This document shows positions 15,695-23,892 of a stretch of 34,735 nucleotides of DNA, piece after piece. The stretch is taken from contig JBBSML010000028.1 in NCBI GenBank assembly GCA_038233215.1, positions 1-34,735 of the forward strand, written 5' to 3'. The number at the start of each line of letters is the position of its first letter. Position 1 is the first letter of the stretch. The translations under genes and the position numbers were made by a program. The notes under the pieces were generated by a model. The model saw nothing but the letters and a program-made list of their open reading frames with translations, ran no database searches and had not been told where the DNA came from. This DNA is from JACDBZ01 sp038233215 (GTDB lineage: Bacteria; Chloroflexota; Limnocylindria; QHBO01).

Positions 15695-15716
15695 GTTGTG
15701 TCCGGAGTTGCGAGAG

Positions 15717-16277
15717 ATGATCCAGACGGGAAGCGGCGAGGCCAGGACGGCCCGCGACGGACGACGCTGGACGGTGCGTCCGGGACGACCGACCGACGGG
15801 CGGGCCCTCGCGCACCTGTTCGCGGTTGTTCGCGCAGAGGGACGCTGGCTGATCGCCACGCCCGGGACCATCAGCGAGCCTTCCGAGGCGTTCTGGATCA
15901 GTGAGCTGATCGGTGGCTCGCAGAGCCTGGCGCTGGTGGCGGAGTCCGACGGCGAGGTCATCGGTAACGTGCTGATCAGCGTCGATCGCGGCCGCGCGAC
16001 GGAGCATATCGGCGTGCTGTCCATCTGCATCGCCATCGACTGGCGCGACGTAGGCGTCGGCAGCGAGCTGGTCTCCGGCGCGCAGGCATGGGCACGCGAG
16101 CGTGGCATGCGCAAGATCTCGCTGGGCGTCTTCCCCGACAACGAGCGCGCCATCGCCGTCTACGAGCGCCGTGGGTTCGTGCGCGAGGGCGTCAGACGCC
16201 AACAGTACCGATCCGGCGACGAGTACCGCGACGAGGTGCTCATGGCATGGTTCCCACAGGAGGCACAGGACCGATGA
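15717..16277 (+). CDS. GNAT-family N-acetyltransferase
   Basis: This 186-residue protein has the GNAT fold: a first strand WTVRPGRPTDGRALAHLF, a central strand SLALVAESDGEVIGNVLIS, the acetyl-CoA-binding motif A region ICIAIDWRDVGVGSELV (residues R-D-V-G-V-G), and the NERAIAVYERRGFVREG motif B. Substrate is unknown; RimI-, MnaT- and PhnO-like roles are all possible. ATG 15717 is preferred because GGAG (15703-15706) precedes it, though TTG 15696 or 15708 are in frame. The stop overlaps the leuS ATG (ATGA), so it belongs to the T-box-regulated leuS operon. Confidence 0.88.
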   Translation: MIQTGSGEARTARDGRRWTVRPGRPTDGRALAHLFAVVRAEGRWLIATPGTISEPSEAFWISELIGGSQSLALVAESDGEVIGNVLISVDRGRATEHIGVLSICIAIDWRDVGVGSELVSGAQAWARERGMRKISLGVFPDNERAIAVYERRGFVREGVRRQQYRSGDEYRDEVLMAWFPQEAQDR

Positions 16278-18793
16278 CGACCGGGACACCCGCCCGCGCG
16301 CCGCGCGCCAACCGATTCCACCCAGCCTCGTTCGAGCAGAAGTGGCGCGACCGTTGGGAGGCGGACGGGCTGTATACCGCCCGCGATGACGACCCGCGCC
16401 CGAAGCGCTACATCCTGACCATGTATCCGTATCCGTCGGGCGAGCTGCATATCGGTCACTGGTACGCGGCCACGGGGCCGGACATCGTGGCGCGCCTGCA
16501 CCGCATGCGCGGCGAGAATGTCATGTTCCCCATGGGCTTCGACAGCTTCGGGCTGCCGGCCGAGAACGCGGCAATCGACCGCAACATCCACCCGGCGACG
16601 TGGACGAAGGCGAACATCGAGCGCATGCGCGCCCAGTTCAGATCGATGGGCACCATGTTCGATTGGTCGCGAGAGCTGGCCACCAGTGACCCGGACTACT
16701 ACCGCTGGACGCAGTGGATCTTCGTCCAGCTCTTCAGTGCCGGCTTGGCGTACAGAGCCAAGGCGCCGGTCGACTGGTGTCCCACGGACAAGGTCGTGCT
16801 GGCCCGCGAGCAGGTGGAGGGGACGAATCGGCACTGCTGGCGCTGCGGGACGCCGGTCGTCAAGCGCGACCTGGAGCAGTGGTGGTTCCGGATCACGAAC
16901 TACAGCGACGAGCTGCTCGACTTCAGCGGCGTCGACTATCCGGAGCCGATCAGGCTGATGCAGACCAACTGGATCGGCAGATCCACCGGAGCCGAGGTCG
17001 ACTTTCCCACGGAGGCTCCCGACGTCGCTCCGATCCGGGTCTTCACCACTCGCCCGGACACCCTGTTCGGTGCCACCTTCATGGTGCTGGCGCCCGAGCA
17101 CCCGCTCGTATCGGTCCTGACGACGGAAGACCGCAGGGCCGATGTGGACGAGTACGTGACGACCGCCCGCCGCGAAACCGAGATCGAGCGCATGAGCACG
17201 GAGCGGCCCAAGACCGGGGTCTTCATCGGTGCGCATGCCATCAACCCCATGACGAAGGAGCGCATCCCAATCTGGATCGCCGATTACGTGCTGCCCGGCT
17301 ACGGCACCGGCGCGATCATGGCCGTGCCCGGCCACGACGAGCGCGACTTCGCGTTCGCGCAAAAATTCGATCTGCCGATCCACTACGTGGTGGCGCCCGT
17401 TTCCGGCGAGGTGCCGGACGGCGAGGCGTTCTTGGGGCATTCGGGCGACGAGGTCCTGGTCGACTCCGGCGAGTTCAGCGGCATGCGTGCCGACCAGGCG
17501 ATCGCCGCCATCACCAAGACGCTCGAGGAGTCGGGGGAGGGGCACGCGGCCGTCACCTACCGCCAGCGCGACTGGCTGGTCAGCCGCCAGCGCTACTGGG
17601 GTGCGCCGATCCCGATCATTTACTGCGAGGAGCACGGCGCGGTGCCCGTGCCCGAGGACCAGCTGCCGGTGCTGCTGCCGGAGGACGTCGACTTCGCACC
17701 GACCGGAGTCTCGCCGCTCCAATCACACGCCGATTGGCTCACCGCGCCATGCCCGACCTGTGGCGCGCCTGGGCGGCGCGAGACTGACACGCTCGACACG
17801 GTCGTGGACTCGTCCTGGTATTTCCTGCGCTACTGCGCGCCGCGCAACGCCGAACACGCATGGGATCCGGAGCAGGTGGCTGCCTGGATGCCGATCGACC
17901 TGTACACCGGCGGCGCCGAGCACGGCGTGATGCACCTGCTCTACTTCCGCTTCTTCGTCAAGGCGCTACGCGACCTCGGCCACCTGAACTTCGATGAGCC
18001 GACCCTGAAGCTGCGCAACCAGGGCCAGATCCTGGGCGCGGACCACAATCGCATGAGCAAGTCGCGCGGCAACGTGCAGGCGCCCGACGAGTTGGTCGAC
18101 CGCTATGGGTCGGACACGGTGCGCGCATTCCTGATGTTCATCGGCCCATGGGACCAGGGCGGTCCATGGAACCCATCGGGGATGGAGGGCATCCATCGCT
18201 GGCTGGGCCGCGTCTGGGGCGCCGCGCAGCCGACCCATCGCGACGTGCAGCGAGCTACCGCGACTGGCTCCGAGGTGCTCGGCAGCGCCGAGGAGCTGGA
18301 ACGGGCGCTGCGACGCGCCACGCACACCACCATCGCGGCTGTCACCGAGGACTACGAGGCCCTCCACTTCAACACCGCCATCGCCAAGCTGATGGAGCTG
18401 ACCAACGCGATCGTCCGCGCCAGGGAGGCCGGTCAGGCCGGCAGCCAGGCATACGCCGATGCGGTCACCACCCTGATCGTGCTTCTGGCACCGCTCACCC
18501 CGCACATCGCGGAGGAGCTTTGGGAGCGCCGCGGCCATCCGTACTCGGTCCATCAGCAGCCATGGCCGGAGGCCGATCCGGCCCTCGCCGCATCCGACAC
18601 CATCGAGCTGCCGGTGCAGGTCGACGGCAAGCTGCGCGACCGCCTGGTCGTGACGGTTGATACGCCGGCCGAGGAAGTCGAGCGGATGGCGCTCGCCTCC
18701 GACCACGTGCAGCGCTACCTGTCCGGTCGTGCGCCGATGCGGGTCATCCAGATTCCAGGGCGCCTCGTCAATGTGGTTACGCCGAAGGGTTGA
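16274..18793 (+). CDS. leuS: Leucyl-tRNA synthetase (LeuRS)
   Basis: LeuRS charges tRNA-Leu with leucine. The 839-residue protein is a bacterial-type enzyme. The HIGH motif is at ELHIGHWY (about residue 55), followed by the conserved MGFDSFGLPAENAAI. The CP1 editing domain carries FTTRPDTLFGATF (the Thr-rich editing motif) and the VPGHDERDFAFA block. KMSKS appears as NRMSKSRGN, and the anticodon-binding and C-terminal domains follow (HIAEELWE, QVDGKLRDRL). The start overlaps the GNAT stop by 4 bp. Control by the upstream leucine T-box is consistent with function. Confidence 0.97.
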   Translation: MTTGTPARAPRANRFHPASFEQKWRDRWEADGLYTARDDDPRPKRYILTMYPYPSGELHIGHWYAATGPDIVARLHRMRGENVMFPMGFDSFGLPAENAAIDRNIHPATWTKANIERMRAQFRSMGTMFDWSRELATSDPDYYRWTQWIFVQLFSAGLAYRAKAPVDWCPTDKVVLAREQVEGTNRHCWRCGTPVVKRDLEQWWFRITNYSDELLDFSGVDYPEPIRLMQTNWIGRSTGAEVDFPTEAPDVAPIRVFTTRPDTLFGATFMVLAPEHPLVSVLTTEDRRADVDEYVTTARRETEIERMSTERPKTGVFIGAHAINPMTKERIPIWIADYVLPGYGTGAIMAVPGHDERDFAFAQKFDLPIHYVVAPVSGEVPDGEAFLGHSGDEVLVDSGEFSGMRADQAIAAITKTLEESGEGHAAVTYRQRDWLVSRQRYWGAPIPIIYCEEHGAVPVPEDQLPVLLPEDVDFAPTGVSPLQSHADWLTAPCPTCGAPGRRETDTLDTVVDSSWYFLRYCAPRNAEHAWDPEQVAAWMPIDLYTGGAEHGVMHLLYFRFFVKALRDLGHLNFDEPTLKLRNQGQILGADHNRMSKSRGNVQAPDELVDRYGSDTVRAFLMFIGPWDQGGPWNPSGMEGIHRWLGRVWGAAQPTHRDVQRATATGSEVLGSAEELERALRRATHTTIAAVTEDYEALHFNTAIAKLMELTNAIVRAREAGQAGSQAYADAVTTLIVLLAPLTPHIAEELWERRGHPYSVHQQPWPEADPALAASDTIELPVQVDGKLRDRLVVTVDTPAEEVERMALASDHVQRYLSGRAPMRVIQIPGRLVNVVTPKG

Positions 18794-18807
18794 TACTACG
18801 TCCTGGC

Positions 18808-18837
18808 CGCTCGTGTCTATACGTATATACACGAGCG
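18808..18837. repeat. 30-bp near-perfect palindrome after leuS
   Basis: Arms CGCTCGTGT (18808-18816) and ACACGAGCG (18829-18837) flank a palindromic AT-rich core TATACGTATA (18818-18827); only the pair 18817/18828 mismatches. No T-tract follows on either strand. The AT-rich core stands out in this GC-rich DNA. It may be the 3' end structure of the leuS transcript or a binding site for a dimeric regulator of the comEA side. Confidence 0.7.
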
Positions 18838-19025
18838 AGAGTAACCTCATCCTGACGCGTTTCAACAAACCGGCGCCCCTGATAATCCGCCAGTAACCGG
18901 CCGATAAGGCGCGGGAGCGTAGCCTACGGTTCTGCTTCCGATGCCCGGCGTCGAGTGCCCGGATGCCGGGCGTCGGACGCAGCTGGTCCTTTCCCATCCT
19001 CGCCTCCCGCGTGGAGGCTCGGTAC

Positions 19026-19691
19026 GTGTCTCGATCGGACCGCATCATGATCGCCGCCGGAGGCGGTGCCCTCGTCCTCGCGTTGGCCGCTGGATGGCTG
19101 GCCTTCGCGCCGGTGGAAGCAGACTCGACTGACCTCGCCAACGGCGGTCTGGCGCTGCCCACCATGCAGAGCGCCAGTGCGGCGCCAACGACCGACTCCG
19201 CCGTCGGTGGAACGATCGTGGTGGATGTCCAGGGCGCGGTGCTTGAACCCGGTGTCCGACAGCTGCCTGCCGGGTCACGGGTCGCGGAGGCGATCGCAGC
19301 GTCGGGCGGATATGCCTCGGACGCCGACCTCGCGACCGCCGCGGCGAGCATGAACCTCGCACAGGCGCTGGCTGACGGAGAGCAGGTCCGGGTGCCTCGC
19401 ATCGGCGAGGCATCGCAGGTCGCAGGAGGCACTGGGGGCGCAGTGCCGTCTGCGGATTCGGTGGACGGTGGCGGAGGCGGTGTTGTCGGCGGCGGCGGTG
19501 GGCTGGTCAACCTGAACACGGCAACGCCCGAGGAGCTGGAGGCCCTGCCGGGAATCGGTCCTGTGACGGTTCAGAAGATCGTGGCCGCCCGGCAGGAGCA
19601 ACCGTTCGCGTCACTGGATGACGCGGTACAGCGCGGTGTCATCCATCGCGGCCAACTGGAGGATATCCAGGGCGTCGCCACCGCCGGCTGA
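19026..19691 (+). CDS. comEA: ComEA-like DNA-binding competence protein
   Basis: ComEA binds incoming double-stranded DNA at the cell surface during natural transformation. The 221-residue protein has an N-terminal membrane anchor (about residues 8-28), a Ser/Ala/Thr-rich stretch, a SLBB-type domain (VVDVQGAVLEPGVRQLPAG to VRVPRIGE, about 62-130), a Gly-rich linker and a C-terminal helix-hairpin-helix domain (VNLNTATPEELEALPGIGP at about 160). GTG 19026 is chosen because GGAGG at 19013-19017 lies 8 nt upstream; an in-frame ATG at 18963 has none and would precede the hydrophobic segment by 21 residues. comEC follows 3 bp after the stop. Confidence 0.9.
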   Translation: MSRSDRIMIAAGGGALVLALAAGWLAFAPVEADSTDLANGGLALPTMQSASAAPTTDSAVGGTIVVDVQGAVLEPGVRQLPAGSRVAEAIAASGGYASDADLATAAASMNLAQALADGEQVRVPRIGEASQVAGGTGGAVPSADSVDGGGGGVVGGGGGLVNLNTATPEELEALPGIGPVTVQKIVAARQEQPFASLDDAVQRGVIHRGQLEDIQGVATAG

Positions 19692-19694
19692 CGG

Positions 19695-22562
19695 GTGGGC
19701 CCCGGTCGATTCGCGCTTCCCCTTGCCCTTGCCGGCATCTCGGTCGGCATCCTGTCGGCCGATCTGAAAGTCGCCCCAGCCACAGAAATTCTCCTCATTG
19801 GTGGAGTCGTCGCCGTGGCCCTGGGCGCGCTTCTCGGGGCGGGATCCGGAGTCGGAGGCGGCCTGCTGCTTCTTGGCGTGGTCCTTGGCTTCACCGCCTG
19901 TGGCACGTGGCGCCAGGCTGCGACCGATCCATCACGACCGACCGCGCAGCCGTCAGTGTCAATCCTGGCGGACGGCGATGAGCATGAGCTGATCGGCACG
20001 GTCGCCGACGACCCGCGGCCGCGCGAGGATCGAATTCAGCTCGTCATCGGTGAGGTTGAGACCGTGTTCGGCGGTCGGCCACTGCAACTCGCCGATCGGC
20101 TGCTGCTCTGGATGCCGCGTGGCATCGACGCCAGCAGTGGCGATCGCCTGCGCGTGCGAGCGAGCATCGAACTGGCCAAGGACTTCGATGGCTTCGCATA
20201 TCGCGAGTACCTGGCGCGACAGGGGGTCGGAGCCATCGGGCGTCCGCGCTTCGCCGAGGTCGTGCGGGCGGCGACCGGGCCCGCGGCGATCCTCGTCGGC
20301 ATCCGGGGAGCGCTGCTGGGTGGCTTACATGCCGTGGTGCCGGAACCGGAGGCCGCGCTCGGCGCTGGAATCTTCCTCGGCGTTCGCGCATCCATCGCTC
20401 CTGAGATCAGTGATGCCTTCGCGACCGCCGGACTGACGCACGTGGTCGCGATCTCCGGCTGGAATATCGCGATCGTGGCCGCACTGGTCGCAGCCATGGT
20501 TCGACCGTTGGAACGCCGCCCCGGTGGCCGCTGGACGACCGCGTGCATCGCTGCGGCCACCGTCGGCGGATACGTGGTACTCACCGGCGCAAGCCCGTCC
20601 GTCGTCCGCGCCGCGCTCATGGCGGCCGCAATGCTTGTCGCGCGGTTGGGTGGCTCTCGTGCCCACGCTGCATCGGCCCTGGGCCTGGCCGCGCTGGTCA
20701 TGCTGCTGATCGCCCCGTCCGTCCTGTGGGATGTCGGGTTTCAGCTATCGCTGCTCGCCACCGCCGGGCTCATCTGGTTCGGGGGCGCCATTGAGCGCCT
20801 CATGCCCGCCTGGCCAGCATGGATCCGCGAGCCGGTCGCCCTCACCCTCGCTGCACAGCTCACCACGCTTCCGGTCATCCTGGTCAATTTCGAGCGCCTC
20901 TCGCTCGTCGCGCCGATCGCGAACGTGCTCGTGGTGCCGTTCGTGCCGGTCGCAATGCTGTTCAGCGCCATAGCGTCGATGACGGGCGTGCTCGATAGCG
21001 CCCTGCACCTTTCCGCCTTGGGCGACGCCATGACGTGGCTTGCAGGCGGTGCCGCCTGGCTGGTGCTTCGCGTGATCGTGTCCCTGGGAACGGCGGTCGC
21101 CTCTCTTCCCTACGCCGCGATGGACGTTTCCATCCCGCCGCCGATCGCGGTCGCATGGCTTCCCATCCTGGGCCTCGCAACCTGGGCACTCGGAACATCG
21201 CCCGCGGAGGACCGCTCGCCAGATGAGCGGACGGCCAGCGCAGGCGCTGCACTCGCCCGACGTCTCGTCCGTCCGCTGCCGGTCGGGGTTGCCCTGGTGG
21301 CCATCCTCCTCGCTGTCACGGTCGCGTCACGTCCGGATGGGCGTCTCCACCTGACAACGCTCGACATCGGACAGGGAGACGCGATCCTCCTGGAGACTCC
21401 CACGGGCACGACGATGCTGATCGACGGCGGGCCTGATCCGGAGCTTACTCTCAGGCGACTGGGAGCCAACCTTCCGTTCTTCGTGCACCGCATCGACGTC
21501 CTCGTCCTGAGCCATCCACATCAGGACCATGTGGCGGGCCTGGTCGACGTCCTGGCCCGGTTCGATGTGGGCGCCGTCCTCCATGCCGGCATCCCGTTCG
21601 ACAACCCGGCATTCGCTCGATTGATGGCCGATGCCTCCAAGAAGGACGTCAGCGTCACACTTGCCCGAGCCGGCCACGCATTCATGCTTGATCCGACCAC
21701 ATCGGTCCAGGTCGTCTATCCGTCCGCGACCGATGCGACTTCGTCGCTCCCGGGGGGCGACATCAACAACGGATCCGTGGTGGTGCTGGTCGGCTATGGC
21801 GGGTTCACCGCACTGCTGCCCGGCGATGCCGAAGCACCCATCGAGGCGGCCCTCGTGAGCCGGGAGGCACTCCCCGTCGTCGACGTGCTGAAGGTCGGCC
21901 ACCATGGGTCGAACTCTTCCACAAACCCAGAGCTGCTCGACGCGATCCGGCCCAGCTTGGCGATCATCTCATCAGGTGCGGACAACGAGTATGGGCATCC
22001 CGCGCACGAGACGCTTGCCACCCTCGCTGCGCGCCCTGAGATTGCGGTGTATCGCACCGATCTGCAGGGCGACATCGAGGTCATCAGCGACGGACGCTCC
22101 TACCAGGTCAGGACCGACACCGGCACCAGCGCGCCCCGGGCGGTGCACGCGGCACTGCCCACGGCTAGCATCGGCACATGGCCGTTCCCGACCGATCCAC
22201 CGCCCGACGCATGCTGGCCGACGCAGGGCTGCCTGACGGCATCGTCGTCCATTGCGAGGGCGTGGCCCGCGTGGCGCTGGCCGCCGCCGAGCTACTGGCC
22301 GAGGTGCAGATCCCAATCGACGGAGGGCTGGTCGAAGTGGCCGCCCTTCTGCACGACATCGACAAGCACGAGATCCGGCGCACGGGTGGCGAGCACGGCA
22401 TCGTCGGCGCACGGCAACTCGAGGCGGCCGGATACGAGGAGCTCGCCATGCCGATCGCCTCCCACCCGATCAACTGTCTGCTCGACGATGATCGCTATCC
22501 GCGCGGCTGGCCCTCGATCCTGGTGGCCGTGGCCGACCGGCACGTGGCGCAGGCCTTCCTGA
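19695..22562 (+). CDS. comEC: ComEC/Rec2 competence membrane channel, with an overlong 3' end
   Basis: ComEC is the DNA uptake channel and partner of ComEA. It has N-terminal hydrophobic segments, a DUF4131/OB-like region, the Competence domain (about residues 225-500, with AISGWNIAIVAALV and TGASPSVVRAALMA), and a C-terminal metallo-beta-lactamase domain from about residue 550. That domain contains LDIGQGDAILL, the metal-binding SHPHQDHVAG and KVGHHGSNSSTNPELL. The family domain ends near YQVRTDTG (about 22120). The frame then continues to 22562, 385 bp into the HD gene, as a Trp/Pro/Ser/Arg-rich tail that looks like a shadow of that gene. A TAG at 22166-22168 in the HD frame suggests a lost frame near the 3' end. 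GTG 19695 is the start; it has no clear ribosome binding site. Confidence 0.85.
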   Translation: MGPGRFALPLALAGISVGILSADLKVAPATEILLIGGVVAVALGALLGAGSGVGGGLLLLGVVLGFTACGTWRQAATDPSRPTAQPSVSILADGDEHELIGTVADDPRPREDRIQLVIGEVETVFGGRPLQLADRLLLWMPRGIDASSGDRLRVRASIELAKDFDGFAYREYLARQGVGAIGRPRFAEVVRAATGPAAILVGIRGALLGGLHAVVPEPEAALGAGIFLGVRASIAPEISDAFATAGLTHVVAISGWNIAIVAALVAAMVRPLERRPGGRWTTACIAAATVGGYVVLTGASPSVVRAALMAAAMLVARLGGSRAHAASALGLAALVMLLIAPSVLWDVGFQLSLLATAGLIWFGGAIERLMPAWPAWIREPVALTLAAQLTTLPVILVNFERLSLVAPIANVLVVPFVPVAMLFSAIASMTGVLDSALHLSALGDAMTWLAGGAAWLVLRVIVSLGTAVASLPYAAMDVSIPPPIAVAWLPILGLATWALGTSPAEDRSPDERTASAGAALARRLVRPLPVGVALVAILLAVTVASRPDGRLHLTTLDIGQGDAILLETPTGTTMLIDGGPDPELTLRRLGANLPFFVHRIDVLVLSHPHQDHVAGLVDVLARFDVGAVLHAGIPFDNPAFARLMADASKKDVSVTLARAGHAFMLDPTTSVQVVYPSATDATSSLPGGDINNGSVVVLVGYGGFTALLPGDAEAPIEAALVSREALPVVDVLKVGHHGSNSSTNPELLDAIRPSLAIISSGADNEYGHPAHETLATLAARPEIAVYRTDLQGDIEVISDGRSYQVRTDTGTSAPRAVHAALPTASIGTWPFPTDPPPDACWPTQGCLTASSSIARAWPAWRWPPPSYWPRCRSQSTEGWSKWPPFCTTSTSTRSGARVASTASSAHGNSRRPDTRSSPCRSPPTRSTVCSTMIAIRAAGPRSWWPWPTGTWRRPS

Positions 22563-22735
22563 CCCTCGACGAGCGGCTGGACGACATGAAGCGAAGGCAC
22601 CCCGAGTACGCCGATGAGGTCGAGGCGGCCCGGCGTCCGGCCCATGCCCTCGAGGCGGAGCTGGCCGAGGTGGTCGGGCTGTCGGTCGACGATCTCGTGG
22701 CCCGCCTGCGCGCCGCGTGGGAGGCAGGCGCGTGA
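22178..22735 (+). CDS. HD-domain protein, putative metal-dependent phosphohydrolase
   Basis: This 185-residue protein has the HD superfamily metal site: His in IVVHCEGVARVALAAAELL and the HD pair in VEVAALLHDIDKHE. It fits small HD-domain phosphohydrolases of unknown substrate. It overlaps the 3' part of the comEC frame, but its codon pattern and conserved motifs show this is the real frame here. There is no strong ribosome binding site before ATG 22178. Its TGA overlaps the holA GTG. What it hydrolyses cannot be told. Confidence 0.85.
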   Translation: MAVPDRSTARRMLADAGLPDGIVVHCEGVARVALAAAELLAEVQIPIDGGLVEVAALLHDIDKHEIRRTGGEHGIVGARQLEAAGYEELAMPIASHPINCLLDDDRYPRGWPSILVAVADRHVAQAFLTLDERLDDMKRRHPEYADEVEAARRPAHALEAELAEVVGLSVDDLVARLRAAWEAGA

Positions 22736-23769
22736 AGGCGCCCCTCCTCTTCGTGCACGGCGACGACGGCCTGGGCCTCGACACCGCGCTGCGCGCGTTC
22801 GCGACCGAGGTGGACGCGACAGAGCGGATCGAGATCATCCCCGACCGCACGCCCGACGAGGCGTCCATCGATCGCGCCCGGCTCGAGGCCGGCACCATGA
22901 GCATGTTCGGCGTCCACCTTGCCGTGCTGCGGCAGCCTCTGAGGGCAGCGGGCCGCTCGACACCCGCGGCGGATCGGCTCCTGGCGCTGGTGCGCGACCT
23001 GCCGGACGGCTCGGCGCTGGCACTCGTGGAGGAGCGCCCTTCGCGCGACATCACCAAGCCGCCAGCCCTGTTGAAACGACTGGCTGAAGCCGTGAAAGAG
23101 CGTGGCGGGCGGATCGAGGAGCGCGGCGCACCGCGGCGCGGCGACCTGCGTGCCTGGATCACCGGCCACGCGGCGCGCACGGGGGCGAAGATCGAGATGC
23201 GGGCTGCTCACGTCCTTGCCGAGCGTATCGGCGGAGGGATCTGGGAGACCGATATCGAGCGCGGCGAGATGACGCGGATCGCCGATTCCGAGTTGCGCAA
23301 GCTCGCCACCTACGCCGGTGACCGGCCGATCGGCGTGGAGGACGTCGAGGCGCTGACCGCCGACACGCGGCCCGCATCGGTCTTTGCCATCACCAATGCG
23401 CTCGACCGACGCGAGCCCGCAGCCGCGGCGGAGGCATTGCGACGTGCGCTGGCCGACGGTCAGCCCGGGCTGCGCATCCTGGCCTCATTGGCGGGCCGCG
23501 TATCCGACCTCATCGTGGCACGGGACCTGATGGCCGCGAAGACCTCGCCGAACGAGATCGCGCGCCGCATCGCGCGCGGAAACGCACGGATGGCCGAGCG
23601 AATCGTGGAGGCCGCGCAGCGCTATCGCGGCGATGAGCTGGACGCGATGTTGACCGGGCTGTTCGAGGCCGACCTCGCCATCAAGACCAGCGTGATGGCC
23701 GAGGAGCCAGCGCTCGTCGCCTGGCTCGGAGAGCATCTGCTCGGCGCCCGACGAACGTCTTCGACCTGA
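22732..23769 (+). CDS. holA: DNA polymerase III delta subunit (HolA)
   Basis: HolA is the clamp-loader delta subunit that opens the sliding clamp. The 345-residue protein begins APLLFVHGDDGLGLDTALRAF, a degenerate AAA+ start with no Walker A Lys, as usual for delta. Downstream are MFGVHLAVLRQPLRA, the LALVEERPSRD block and the C-terminal helical collar domain (RKLATYAGDRPIGVEDVEALT; PGLRILASLAGRVSDLI). GTG 22732 is preferred, preceded by GGGAGG at 22719-22724 and overlapping the HD stop (GTGA). The comEC-holA vicinity is a common bacterial arrangement. Confidence 0.92.
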   Translation: MKAPLLFVHGDDGLGLDTALRAFATEVDATERIEIIPDRTPDEASIDRARLEAGTMSMFGVHLAVLRQPLRAAGRSTPAADRLLALVRDLPDGSALALVEERPSRDITKPPALLKRLAEAVKERGGRIEERGAPRRGDLRAWITGHAARTGAKIEMRAAHVLAERIGGGIWETDIERGEMTRIADSELRKLATYAGDRPIGVEDVEALTADTRPASVFAITNALDRREPAAAAEALRRALADGQPGLRILASLAGRVSDLIVARDLMAAKTSPNEIARRIARGNARMAERIVEAAQRYRGDELDAMLTGLFEADLAIKTSVMAEEPALVAWLGEHLLGARRTSST

Positions 23770-23798
23770 GTCGAGACGGTCTGTCCCGAAGCACGACC

Positions 23799-23817
23799 TC
23801 GGAGACTCAGGCTCCGA
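23799..23817. terminator. Possible hairpin between convergent genes
   Basis: TCGGAG (23799-23804) and CTCCGA (23812-23817) form a 6-bp stem with a 7-nt loop, between holA and the convergent small gene at 23893-24171. The T-tract is minimal, so terminator function is tentative. Nothing else is recognisable between 23770 and 23892. Confidence 0.3.
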
Positions 23818-23892
23818 ATTGCCGTGCTGCACCAACTGGAGGAGAAGCAGCGGAATCCGGTAGGACATCCGGCGCGGCGACGCCCAACCCAC

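Larger units (their letters stand above)
15379..15700 (+). promoter_or_regulatory. Leucine T-box riboswitch, interrupted by a tRNA gene
   Basis: T-box leaders sense uncharged tRNA and prevent transcription termination. Elements in order: the AGTA motif (15399-15402); the stem I distal elements AGCGAGCC (15423-15430) and GGTGCGAGCC (15437-15446); the specifier loop GGAACTCACC with codon CTC (Leu) at 15467-15469, followed by TGAGC; a stem IIA-like helix GGCGC/GCGCC (15506-15510 with 15520-15524) and CGACGAGTGG (15523-15532); stem III GACCGA/TCGGTC (15533-15538 with 15632-15637). The T-box sequence AGGTGGTACCGCG is at 15644-15656. The bulge UGGU fits the ACCA end of tRNA-Leu. TCAGG/CCTGA (15642-15646 with 15676-15680) can form the antiterminator helix, exclusive with the terminator at 15664-15694. 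Leu specificity agrees with leuS downstream. The stem III loop contains a full tRNA-Ala gene (15551-15626). Confidence 0.92.

Noticed and set aside
16160..19519. Frames of more than 500 codons antisense to leuS and comEA
   Set aside because: The sense strand encodes unmistakable LeuRS and ComEA; the antisense products have no recognisable motifs.
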